Positions 11,541 to 24,700 of a stretch of DNA of 64,000 nucleotides are shown here, piece by piece. The DNA is taken from positions 11,842,001-11,906,000 of the forward strand of contig CM082588.2 of NCBI GenBank assembly GCA_040954595.2, written 5' to 3'. The translations under genes and the position numbers were made by a program. Under the pieces are notes generated by a model that did no database searches, was not told the DNA's origin, and worked only from the letters and a program-made list of their open reading frames with translations. The DNA comes from Balanoglossus misakiensis (lineage: Eukaryota; Hemichordata). The first letter of the stretch is position 1; every line of letters begins with the position of its first letter.

Positions 11541-14500
11541 ACCAATAAACTGGCCCACAGCAGATGAGTTCATTTCAACAGGTGCCAAGCTCTTTGGCTA
11601 GAATAGATAAAATATATTGATGCCGCAATGAATGAATGAAAACAGTATGATTGACCAGTCAATGGAGCTCTCCAATGGCACGTAAGATCTGTCTTGAAAT
11701 TGCAGAAAGTACTCTAATTTGAAACAGGGTTAAAGACCATACAACACACCCAGCAGTGAGGGCGCTTTAGTGCATGTACACAATTAATAATTGATGCAGG
11801 ACGGCTTGCCAATTAAATGTCTATTTTACAGAAAATATAAGGTACTTTCTCCATTTCCATTACAGATCTAGAATAAGCAAATTTGCAATTACACTCACTC
11901 GCATGAATGAATGCTGGCATCTGTGGTGGGCGGCGTGGAACTTTACTTGGTGGCGTGCCGGGAAGGAAGGTGCTCTCCTCAGCTCAACTGCCACCAATAA
12001 ACTGGCCAACAGCAGATGAGTTCATTTCAACAGGTGCCAAGCTCTTTGGCTAGAATAGATAAAATATATTGATGCCGCAATGAATGAATGAAAACAGTAT
12101 GAATGACCAGTCAAAGGAGCTCTCCAATGGCACGTAAGAATTTCTAGAATAGGCAAATTTGCAATTACACTCACTCGCATGAATGAATGCTGGCATCTGT
12201 GGTGGGCGGCGTGGAACTTTACTTGGTGGCGTGCCGGGAAGGAAGGTGCTCTCCTCAGCTCAACTGCCACCAATAAACTGGCCCACAGCAGATGAGTTCA
12301 TTTCAACAGGTGCCAAGCTCTTTGGCTAGAATAGATAAAATATATTGATGCCGCAATGAATGAATGAAAACAGCATGAATGACCAGTCAATGGAGCTCTC
12401 CAATGGCACGTAAGATTCTAGAATAGGCAAATTTGCAATTACACTCACTCGCATGAATGAATGCTGGCATCTGTGGTGGGCGGCGTGGAACTTTACTTGG
12501 TGGCGTGCCGGGAAGGAAGGTGCTCTCCTCAGCTCAACTGCCACCAATAAACTGGCCCACAGCAGATGAGTTCATTTCAACAGGTGCCAAGCTCTTTGGC
12601 TAGAATAGATAAAATATATTGATGCCGCAATGAATGAATGAAAACAGTATGAATGACCAGTCAATGGAGCTCTCCAATGGCACGTAAGAATTCTAGAATA
12701 GGCAAATTTGCAATTACACTCACTCGCATGAATGAATGCTGGCATCTGTGGTGGGCGGCGTGGAACTTTACTTGGTGGCGTGCCGGGAAGGAAGGTGCTC
12801 TCCTCAGCTCAACTGCCACCAATAAACTGGCCCACAGCAGATGAGTTCATTTCAACAGGTGCCAAGCTCTTTGGCTAGAATAGATAAAATATATTGATGC
12901 CGCAATGAATGAATGAAAACAGTATGAATGACCAGTCAATGGAGCTCTCCAATGGCACGTAAGATCTGTCTTGAAATTGCAGAAAGTACTCTAATTTGAA
13001 ACAGGGTTAAAGACCATACAACACACCCAGCAGTGAGGGCGCTTTAGTGCATGTACACAATTAATAATTGATGCAGGACGGCTTGCCAATTAAATGTCTA
13101 TTTTACAGAAAATATAAGGTACTTTCTCCATTTCCATTACAGAATTCTAGAATAGGCAAATTTGCAATTACACTCACTCGCATGAATGAATGCTGGCATC
13201 TGTGGTGGGCGGCGTGGAACTTTACTTGGTGGCGTGCCGGGAAGGAAGGTGCTCTCCTCAGCTCAACTGCCACCAATAAACTGGCCCACAGCAGATGAGT
13301 TCATTTCAACAGGTGCCAAGCTCTTTGGCTAGAATAGATAAAATATATTGATGCCGCAATGAATGAATGAAAACAGTATGAATGACCAGTCAATGGAGCT
13401 CTCCAATGGCACGTAAGATTCTAGAATAGGCAAATTTGCAATTACACTCACTCGCATGAATGAATGCTGGCATCTGTGGTGGGCGGCGTGGAACTTTACT
13501 TGGTGGCGTGCCGGGAAGGAAGGTGCTCTCCTCAGCTCAACTGCCACCAATAAACTGGCCCACAGCAGATGAGTTCATTTCAACAGGTGCCAAGCTCTTC
13601 GGCTAGAATAGATAAAATATATTGATGCCGCAATGAATGAATGAAAACAGTATGAATGACCAGTCAATGGAGCTCTCCAATGGCACGTAAGAATTCTAGA
13701 ATAGGCAAATTTGCAATTACACTCACTCGCATGAATGAATGCTGGCATCTGTGGTGGGCGGCGTGGAACTTTACTTGGTGGCGTGCCGGGAAGGAAGGTG
13801 CTCTCCTCAGCTCAACTGCCACCAATAAACTGGCCCACAGCAGATGAGTTCATTTCAACAGGTGCCAAGCTCTTTGGCTAGAATAGATAAAATATATTGA
13901 TGCCGCAATGAATGAATGAAAACAGTATGAATGACCAGTCAATGGAGCTCTCCAATGGCACGTAAGATCTGTCTTGAAATTGCAGAAAGTACTCTAATTT
14001 GAAACAGGGTTAAAGACCATACAACACACCCAGCAGTGAGGGCGCTTTAGTGCATGTACACAATTAATAATTGATGCAGGACGGCTTGCCAATTAAATGT
14101 CTATTTTACAGAAAATATAAGGTACTTTCTCCATTTCCATTACAGAATTCTAGAATAGGCAAATTTGCAATTACACTCACTCGCATGAATGAATGCTGGC
14201 ATCTGTGGTGGGCGGCGTGGAACTTTACTTGGTGGCGTGCCGGGAAGGAAGGTGCTCTCCTCAGCTCAACTGCCACCAATAAACTGGCCCACAGCAGATG
14301 AGTTCATTTCAACAGGTGCCAAGCTCTTTGGCTAGAATAGATAAAATATATTGATGCCGCAATGAATGAATGAAAACAGTATGAATGACCAGTCAATGGA
14401 GCTCTCCAATGGCACGTAAGATTCTAGAATAGGCAAATTTGCAATTACACTCACTCGCATGAATGAATGCTGGCATCTGTGGTGGGCGGCGTGGAACTTT

Positions 14501-17371
14501 ACTTGGTGGCGTGCCGGGAAGGAAGGTGCTCTCCTCAGCTCAACTGCCACCAATAAACTGGCCCACAGCAGATGAGTTCATTTCAACAGGTGCCAAGCTC
14601 TTCGGCTAGAATAGATAAAATATATTGATGCCGCAATGAATGAATGAAAACAGTATGAATGACCAGTCAATGGAGCTCTCCAATGGCACGTAAGATTCTA
14701 GAATAGGCAAATTTGCAATTACACTCACTCGCATGAATGAATGCTGGCATCTGTGGTGGGCGGCGTGGAACTTTACTTGGTGGCGTGCCGGGAAAGAAGG
14801 TGCTCTCCTCAGCTCAACTGCCACCAATAAACTGGCCCACAGCAGATGAGTTCATTTCAACAGGTGCCAAGCTCTTTGGCTAGAATAGATAAAATATATT
14901 GATGCCGCAATGAATGAATGAAAACAGTATGAATGACCAGTCAATGGAGCTCTCCAATGGCACGTAAGATCTGTCTTGAAATTGCAGAAAGTACTCTAAT
15001 TTGAAACAGGGTTAAAGACCATACAACACACCCAGCAGTGAGGGCGCTTTAGTGCATGTACACAATTAATAATTGATGCAGGACGGCTTGCCAATTAAAT
15101 GTCTATTTTACAGAAAATATAAGGTACTTTCTCCATTTCCATTACAGATCTAGAATAGGCAAATTTGCAATTACACTCACTCGCATGAATGAATGCTGGC
15201 ATCTGTGGTGGGCGGCGTGGAACTTTACTTGGTGGCGTGCCGGGAAGGAAGGTGCTCTCCTCAGCTCAACTGCCACCAATAAACTGGCCCACAGCAGATG
15301 AGTTCATTTCAACAGGTGCCAAGCTCTTTGGCTAGAATAGATAAAATATATTGATGCCGCAATGAATGAATGAAAACAGTATGAATGACCAGTCAATGGA
15401 GCTCTCCAATGGCACGTAAGAATTCTAGAATAGGCAAATTTGCAATTACACTCACTCGCATGAATGAATGCTGGCATCTGTGGTGGGCGGCGTGGAACTT
15501 TACTTGGTGGCGTGCCGGGAAGGAAGGTGCTCTCCTCAGCTCAACTGCCACCAATAAACTGGCCCACAGCAGATGAGTTCATTTCAACAGGTGCCAAGCT
15601 CTTTGGCTAGAATAGATAAAATATATTGATGCCGCAATGAATGAATGAAAACAGTATGAATGACCAGTCAATGGAGCTCTCCAATGGCACGTAAGAATTC
15701 TAGAATAGGCAAATTTGCAATTACACTCACTCGCATGAATGAATGCTGGCATCTGTGGTGGGCGGCGTGGAACTTTACTTGGTGGCGTGCCGGGAAGGAA
15801 GGTGCTCTCCTCAGCTCAACTGCCACCAATAAACTGGCCCACAGCAGATGAGTTCATTTCAACAGGTGCCAAGCTCTTTGGCTAGAATAGATAAAATATA
15901 TTGATGCCGCAATGAATGAATGAAAACAGTATGAATGACCAGTCAATGGAGCTCTCCAATGGCACGTAAGAATTCTAGAATAGGCAAATTTGCAATTACA
16001 CTCACTCGCATGAATGAATGCTGGCATCTGTGGTGGGCGGCGTGGAACTTTACTTGGTGGCGTGCCGGGAAGGAAGGTGCTCTCCTCAGCTCAACTGCCA
16101 CCAATAAACTGGCCCACAGCAGATGAGTTCATTTCAACAGGTGCCAAGCTCTTTGGCTAGAATAGATAAAATATATTGATGCCGCAATGAATGAATGAAA
16201 ACAGTATGAATGACCAGTCAATGGAGCTCTCCAATGGCACGTAAGATTCTAGAATAGGCAAATTTGCAATTACACTCACTCGCATGAATGAATGCTGGCA
16301 TCTGTGGTGGGCGGCGTGGAACTTTACTTGGTGGCGTGCCGGGAAGGAAGGTGCTCTCCTCAGCTCAACTGCCACCAATAAACTGGCCCACAGCAGATGA
16401 GTTCATTTCAACAGGTGCCAAGCTCTTCGGCTAGAATAGATAAAATATATTGATGCCGCAATGAATGAATGAAAACAGTATGAATGACCAGTCAATGGAG
16501 CTCTCCAATGGCACGTAAGATTCTAGAATAGGCAAATTTGCAATTACACTCACTCGCATGAATGAATGCTGGCATCTGTGGTGGGCGGCGTGGAACTTTA
16601 CTTGGTGGCGTGCCGGGAAAGAAGGTGCTCTCCTCAGCTCAACTGCCACCAATAAACTGGCCCACAGCAGATGAGTTCATTTCAACAGGTGCCAAGCTCT
16701 TTGGCTAGAATAGATAAAATATATTGATGCCGCAATGAATGAATGAAAACAGTATGAATGACCAGTCAATGGAGCTCTCCAATGGCACGTAATTCTAGAA
16801 TAGGCAAATTTGCAATTACACTCACTCGCATGAAAGAATGCTGGCATCTGTGGTGGGCGGCGTGGAACTTTACTTGGTGGCGTGCCGGGAAGGAAGGTGC
16901 TCTCCTCAGCTCAACTGCCACCAATAAACTGGCCCACAGCAGATGAGTTCATTTCAACAGGTGCCAAGCTCTTTGGCTAGAATAGATAAAATATATTGAT
17001 GCCGCAATGAATGAATGAAAACAGTATGAATGACCAGTCAATGGAGCTCTCCAATGGCACGTAAGATCTGTCTTGAAATTGCAGAAAGTACTCTAATTTG
17101 AAACAGGGTTAAAGACCATACAACACACCCAGCAGTGAGGGCGCTTTAGTGCATGTACACAATTAATAATTGATGCAGGACGGCTTGCCAATTAAATGTC
17201 TATTTTACAGAAAATATAAGGTACTTTCTCCATTTCCATTACAGATCTAGAATAGGCAAATTTGCAATTACACTCACTCGCATGAATGAATGCTGGCATC
17301 TGTGGTGGGCGGCGTGGAACTTTACTTGGTGGCGTGCCGGGAAGGAAGGTGCTCTCCTCAGCTCAACTGCC
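11541..17371 (+). repeat. Satellite block 3, units 34-51
   Basis: Unit starts: 11541 L, 11993 S3, 12269 S1, 12543 S2, 12818 L2, 13272 S1, 13546 S2, 13821 L2, 14275 S1, 14549 S1, 14823 L, 15275 S2, 15550 S2, 15825 S2, 16100 S1, 16374 S1, 16648 S4, 16920 L. The triplet S2-L2-S1 occurs twice in a row (12543-13545 and 13546-14548, 1,003 bp each). The S3 unit also shows GGCCAACAGC and CAAAGGAGC instead of the usual GGCCCACAGC and CAATGGAGC, so it is a distinct lineage. Confidence 0.93.
16648..16919 (+). repeat. S4 short unit with deleted junction
   Basis: The junction reads CACGTAATTCTAG, lacking 3 bp relative to S2, and the unit also has ATGAAAGAATG for ATGAATGAATG. Copies at 29914 and 51961 carry both changes, which shows common descent of the 13,266-bp and 35,313-bp duplications. 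Confidence 0.9.
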
Positions 17372-20300
17372 ACCAATAAACTGGCCCACAGCAGATGAGT
17401 TCATTTCAACAGGTGCCAAGCTCTTTGGCTAGAATAGATAAAATATATTGATGCCGCAATGAATGAATGAAAACAGTATGAATGACCAGTCAATGGAGCT
17501 CTCCAATGGCACGTAAGATTCTAGAATAGGCAAATTTGCAATTACACTCACTCGCATGAATGAATGCTGGCATCTGTGGTGGGCGGCGTGGAACTTTACT
17601 TGGTGGCGTGCCGGGAAGGAAGGTGCTCTCCTCAGCTCAACTGCCACCAATAAACTGGCCCACAGCAGATGAGTTCATTTCAACAGGTGCCAAGCTCTTC
17701 GGCTAGAATAGATAAAATATATTGATGCCGCAATGAATGAATGAAAACAGTATGAATGACCAGTCAATGGAGCTCTCCAATGGCACGTAAGATTCTAGAA
17801 TAGGCAAATTTGCAATTACACTCACTCGCATGAATGAATGCTGGCATCTGTGGTGGGCGGCGTGGAACTTTACTTGGTGGCGTGCCGGGAAAGAAGGTGC
17901 TCTCCTCAGCTCAACTGCCACCAATAAACTGGCCCACAGCAGATGAGTTCATTTCAACAGGTGCCAAGCTCTTTGGCTAGAATAGATAAAATATATTGAT
18001 GCCGCAATGAATGAATGAAAACAGTATGAATGACCAGTCAATGGAGCTCTCCAATGGCACGTAAGATCTGTCTTGAAATTGCAGAAAGTACTCTAATTTG
18101 AAACAGGGTTAAAGACCATACAACACACCCAGCAGTGAGGGCGCTTTAGTGCATGTACACAATTAATAATTGATGCAGGACGGCTTGCCAATTAAATGTC
18201 TATTTTACAGAAAATATAAGGTACTTTCTCCATTTCCATTACAGATCTAGAATAGGCAAATTTGCAATTACACTCACTCGCATGAATGAATGCTGGCATC
18301 TGTGGTGGGCGGCGTGGAACTTTACTTGGTGGCGTGCCGGGAAGGAAGGTGCTCTCCTCAGCTCAACTGCCACCAATAAACTGGCCCACAGCAGATGAGT
18401 TCATTTCAACAGGTGCCAAGCTCTTTGGCTAGAATAGATAAAATATATTGATGCCGCAATGAATGAATGAAAACAGTATGAATGACCAGTCAATGGAGCA
18501 CTCCAATGGCACGTAAGATCTGTCTTGAAATTGCAGAAAGTACTCTAATTTGAAACAGGGTTAAAGACCATACAACACACCCAGCAGTGAGGGCGCTTTA
18601 GTGCATGTACACAATTAATAATTGATGCAGGACGGCTTGCCAATTAAATGTCTATTTTACAGAAAATATAAGGTACTTTCTCCATTTCCATTACAGATCT
18701 AGAATAGGCAAATTTGCAATTACACTCACTCGCATGAATGAATGCTGGCATCTGTGGTGGGCGGCGTGGAACTTTACTTGGTGGCGTGCCGGGAAGGAAG
18801 GTGCTCTCCTCAGCTCAACTGCCACCAATAAACTGGCCCACAGCAGATGAGTTCATTTCAACAGGTGCCAAGCTCTTTGGCTAGAATAGATAAAATATAT
18901 TGATGCCGCAATGAATGAATGAAAACAGTATGAATGACCAGTCAATGGAGCTCTCCAATGGCACGTAAGATCTGTCTTGAAATTGCAGAAAGTACTCTAA
19001 TTTGAAACAGGGTTAAAGACCATACAACACACCCAGCAGTGAGGGCGCTTTAGTGCATGTACACAATTAATAATTGATGCAGGACGGCTTGCCAATTAAA
19101 TGTCTATTTTACAGAAAATATAAGGTACTTTCTCCATTTCCATTACAGATCTAGAATAGGCAAATTTGCAATTACACTCACTCGCATGAATGAATGCTGG
19201 CATCTGTGGTGGGCGGCGTGGAACTTTACTTGGTGGCGTGCCGGGAAGGAAGGTGCTCTCCTCAGCTCAACTGCCACCAATAAACTGGCCCACAGCAGAT
19301 GAGTTCATTTCAACAGGTGCCAAGCTCTTTGGCTAGAATAGATAAAATATATTGATGCCGCAATGAATGAATGAAAACAGTATGAATGACCAGTCAATGG
19401 AGCTCTCCAATGGCACGTAAGATTCTAGAATAGGCAAATTTGCAATTACACTCACTCGCATGAATGAATGCTGGCATCTGTGGTGGGCGGCGTGGAACTT
19501 TACTTGGTGGCGTGCCGGGAAGGAAGGTGCTCTCCTCAGCTCAACTGCCACCAATAAACTGGCCCACAGCAGATGAGTTCATTTCAACAGGTGCCAAGCT
19601 CTTCGGCTAGAATAGATAAAATATATTGATGCCGCAATGAATGAATGAAAACAGTATGAATGACCAGTCAATGGAGCTCTCCAATGGCACGTAAGATTCT
19701 AGAATAGGCAAATTTGCAATTACACTCACTCGCATGAATGAATGCTGGCATCTGTGGTGGGCGGCGTGGAACTTTACTTGGTGGCGTGCCGGGAAAGAAG
19801 GTGCTCTCCTCAGCTCAACTGCCACCAATAAACTGGCCCACAGCAGATGAGTTCATTTCAACAGGTGCCAAGCTCTTTGGCTAGAATAGATAAAATATAT
19901 TGATGCCGCAATGAATGAATGAAAACAGTATGAATGACCAGTCAATGGAGCTCTCCAATGGCACGTAAGATCTGTCTTGAAATTGCAGAAAGTACTCTAA
20001 TTTGAAACAGGGTTAAAGACCATACAACACACCCAGCAGTGAGGGCGCTTTAGTGCATGTACACAATTAATAATTGATGCAGGACGGCTTGCCAATTAAA
20101 TGTCTATTTTACAGAAAATATAAGGTACTTTCTCCATTTCCATTACAGATCTAGAATAGGCAAATTTGCAATTACACTCACTCGCATGAATGAATGCTGG
20201 CATCTGTGGTGGGCGGCGTGGAACTTTACTTGGTGGCGTGCCAGGAAGGAAGGTGCTCTCCTCAGCTCAACTGCCACCAATAAACTGGCCCACAGCAGAT

Positions 20301-21727
20301 GAGTTCATTTCAACAGGTGCCAAGCTCTTTGGCTAGAATAGATAAAATATATTGATGCCGCAATGAATGAATGAAAACAGTATGAATGACCAGTCAATGG
20401 AGCTCTCCAATGGCACGTAAGATCTGTCTTGAAATTGCAGAAAGTACTCTAATTTGAAACAGGGTTAAAGACCATACAACACACCCAGCAGTGAGGGCGC
20501 TTTAGTGCATGTACACAATTAATAATTGATGCAGGACGGCTTGCCAATTAAATGTCTATTTTACAGAAAATATAAGGTACTTTCTCCATTTCCATTACAG
20601 ATCTAGAATAGGCAAATTTGCAATTACACTCACTCGCATGAATGAATGCTGGCATCTGTGGTGGGCGGCGTGGAACTTTACTTGGTGGCGTGCCGGGAAG
20701 GAAGGTGCTCTCCTCAGCTCAACTGCCACCAATAAACTGGCCCACAGCAGATGAGTTCATTTCAACAGGTGCCAAGCTCTTTGGCTAGAATAGATAAAAT
20801 ATATTGATGCCGCAATGAATGAATGAAAACAGTATGAATGACCAGTCAATGGAGCTCTCCAATGGCACGTAAGATCTGTCTTGAAATTGCAGAAAGTACT
20901 CTAATTTGAAACAGGGTTAAAGACCATACAACACACCCAGCAGTGAGGGCGCTTTAGTGCATGTACACAATTAATAATTGATGCAGGACGGCTTGCCAAT
21001 TAAATGTCTATTTTACAGAAAATATAAGGTACTTTCTCCATTTCCATTACAGATCTAGAATAGGCAAATTTGCAATTACACTCACTCGCATGAATGAATG
21101 CTGGCATCTGTGGTGGGCGGCGTGGAACTTTACTTGGTGGCGTGCCGGGAAGGAAGGTGCTCTCCTCAGCTCAACTGCCACCAATAAACTGGCCCACAGC
21201 AGATGAGTTCATTTCAACAGGTGCCAAGCTCTTTGGCTAGAATAGATAAAATATATTGATGCCGCAATGAATGAATGAAAACAGTATGAATGACCAGTCA
21301 ATGGAGCTCTCCAATGGCACGTAAGATTCTAGAATAGGCAAATTTGCAATTACACTCACTCGCATGAATGAATGCTGGCATCTGTGGTGGGCGGCGTGGA
21401 ACTTTACTTGGTGGCGTGCCGGGAAGGAAGGTGCTCTCCTCAGCTCAACTGCCACCAATAAACTGGCCCACAGCAGATGAGTTCATTTCAACAGGTGCCA
21501 AGCTCTTCGGCTAGAATAGATAAAATATATTGATGCCGCAATGAATGAATGAAAACAGTATGAATGACCAGTCAATGGAGCTCTCCAATGGCACGTAAGA
21601 TTCTAGAATAGGCAAATTTGCAATTACACTCACTCGCATGAATGAATGCTGGCATCTGTGGTGGGCGGCGTGGAACTTTACTTGGTGGCGTGCCGGGAAA
21701 GAAGGTGCTCTCCTCAGCTCAACTGCC
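17372..21727 (+). repeat. Satellite block 4: 1,904-bp higher-order repeat S-S-L-L-L
   Basis: Two complete S1-S1-L-L-L modules (17372-19275 and 19276-21179) and the S1-S1 start of a third (21180-21727). The second S1 of each pair is marked by TTCGG instead of TTTGG at unit position 55 and by GGGAAAGAAGG instead of GGGAAGGAAGG at position 247. This shows the module, not the single unit, was the unit of amplification. The L at 18372 has a GAGCACTCC variant (about 18500) and the L at 19824 has GTGCCAGGAAGG (about 20243). Both reappear 35,313 bp downstream. Confidence 0.93.
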
Positions 21728-24700
21728 ACCAATAAACTGGCCCACAGCAGATGAGTTCATTTCAACAGGTGCCAAGCTCTTTGGCTAGAATAGATAAAAT
21801 ATATTGATGCCGCAATGAATGAATGAAAACAGTATGAATGACCAGTCAATGGAGCTCTCCAATGGCACGTAAGATCTGTCTTGAAATTGCAGAAAGTACT
21901 CTAATTTGAAACAGGGTTAAAGACCATACAACACACCCAGCAGTGAGGGCGCTTTAGTGCATGTACACAATTAATAATTGATGCAGGACGGCTTGCCAAT
22001 TAAATGTCTATTTTACAGAAAATATAAGGTACTTTCTCCATTTCCATTACAGATCTAGAATAGGCAAATTTGCAATTACACTCACTCGCATGAATGAATG
22101 CTGGCATCTGTGGTGGGCGGCGTGGAACTTTACTTGGTGGCGTGCCGGGAAGGAAGGTGCTCTCCTCAGCTCAACTGCCACCAATAAACTGGCCAACAGC
22201 AGATGAGTTCATTTCAACAGGTGCCAAGCTCTTTGGCTAGAATAGATAAAATATATTGATGCCGCAATGAATGAATGAAAACAGTATGAATGACCAGTCA
22301 AAGGAGCTCTCCAATGGCACGTAAGAATTTCTAGAATAGGCAAATTTGCAATTACACTCACTCGCATGAATGAATGCTGGCATCTGTGGTGGGCGGCGTG
22401 GAACTTTACTTGGTGGCGTGCCGGGAAGGAAGGTGCTCTCCTCAGCTCAACTGCCACCAATAAACTGGCCCACAGCAGATGAGTTCATTTCAACAGGTGC
22501 CAAGCTCTTTGGCTAGAATAGATAAAATATATTGATGCCGCAATGAATGAATGAAAACAGTATGAATGACCAGTCAATGGAGCTCTCCAATGGCACGTAA
22601 GATTCTAGAATAGGCAAATTTGCAATTACACTCACTCGCATGAATGAATGCTGGCATCTGTGGTGGGCGGCGTGGAACTTTACTTGGTGGCGTGCCGGGA
22701 AGGAAGGTGCTCTCCTCAGCTCAACTGCCACCAATAAACTGGCCCACAGCAGATGAGTTCATTTCAACAGGTGCCAAGCTCTTTGGCTAGAATAGATAAA
22801 ATATATTGATGCCGCAATGAATGAATGAAAACAGTATGAATGACCAGTCAATGGAGCTCTCCAATGGCACGTAAGAATTCTAGAATAGGCAAATTTGCAA
22901 TTACACTCACTCGCATGAATGAATGCTGGCATCTGTGGTGGGCGGCGTGGAACTTTACTTGGTGGCGTGCCGGGAAGGAAGGTGCTCTCCTCAGCTCAAC
23001 TGCCACCAATAAACTGGCCCACAGCAGATGAGTTCATTTCAACAGGTGCCAAGCTCTTTGGCTAGAATAGATAAAATATATTGATGCCGCAATGAATGAA
23101 TGAAAACAGTATGAATGACCAGTCAATGGAGCTCTCCAATGGCACGTAAGATCTGTCTTGAAATTGCAGAAAGTACTCTAATTTGAAACAGGGTTAAAGA
23201 CCATACAACACACCCAGCAGTGAGGGCGCTTTAGTGCATGTACACAATTAATAATTGATGCAGGACGGCTTGCCAATTAAATGTCTATTTTACAGAAAAT
23301 ATAAGGTACTTTCTCCATTTCCATTACAGAATTCTAGAATAGGCAAATTTGCAATTACACTCACTCGCATGAATGAATGCTGGCATCTGTGGTGGGCGGC
23401 GTGGAACTTTACTTGGTGGCGTGCCGGGAAGGAAGGTGCTCTCCTCAGCTCAACTGCCACCAATAAACTGGCCCACAGCAGATGAGTTCATTTCAACAGG
23501 TGCCAAGCTCTTTGGCTAGAATAGATAAAATATATTGATGCCGCAATGAATGAATGAAAACAGTATGAATGACCAGTCAATGGAGCTCTCCAATGGCACG
23601 TAAGATTCTAGAATAGGCAAATTTGCAATTACACTCACTCGCATGAATGAATGCTGGCATCTGTGGTGGGCGGCGTGGAACTTTACTTGGTGGCGTGCCG
23701 GGAAGGAAGGTGCTCTCCTCAGCTCAACTGCCACCAATAAACTGGCCCACAGCAGATGAGTTCATTTCAACAGGTGCCAAGCTCTTCGGCTAGAATAGAT
23801 AAAATATATTGATGCCGCAATGAATGAATGAAAACAGTATGAATGACCAGTCAATGGAGCTCTCCAATGGCACGTAAGATTCTAGAATAGGCAAATTTGC
23901 AATTACACTCACTCGCATGAATGAATGCTGGCATCTGTGGTGGGCGGCGTGGAACTTTACTTGGTGGCGTGCCGGGAAAGAAGGTGCTCTCCTCAGCTCA
24001 ACTGCCACCAATAAACTGGCCCACAGCAGATGAGTTCATTTCAACAGGTGCCAAGCTCTTTGGCTAGAATAGATAAAATATATTGATGCCGCAATGAATG
24101 AATGAAAACAGTATGAATGACCAGTCAATGGAGCTCTCCAATGGCACGTAAGATCTGTCTTGAAATTGCAGAAAGTACTCTAATTTGAAACAGGGTTAAA
24201 GACCATACAACACACCCAGCAGTGAGGGCGCTTTAGTGCATGTACACAATTAATAATTGATGCAGGACGGCTTGCCAATTAAATGTCTATTTTACAGAAA
24301 ATATAAGGTACTTTCTCCATTTCCATTACAGATCTAGAATAGGCAAATTTGCAATTACACTCACTCGCATGAATGAATGCTGGCATCTGTGGTGGGCGGC
24401 GTGGAACTTTACTTGGTGGCGTGCCGGGAAGGAAGGTGCTCTCCTCAGCTCAACTGCCACCAATAAACTGGCCCACAGCAGATGAGTTCATTTCAACAGG
24501 TGCCAAGCTCTTTGGCTAGAATAGATAAAATATATTGATGCCGCAATGAATGAATGAAAACAGTATGAATGACCAGTCAATGGAGCTCTCCAATGGCACG
24601 TAAGAATTCTAGAATAGGCAAATTTGCAATTACACTCACTCGCATGAATGAATGCTGGCATCTGTGGTGGGCGGCGTGGAACTTTACTTGGTGGCGTGCC

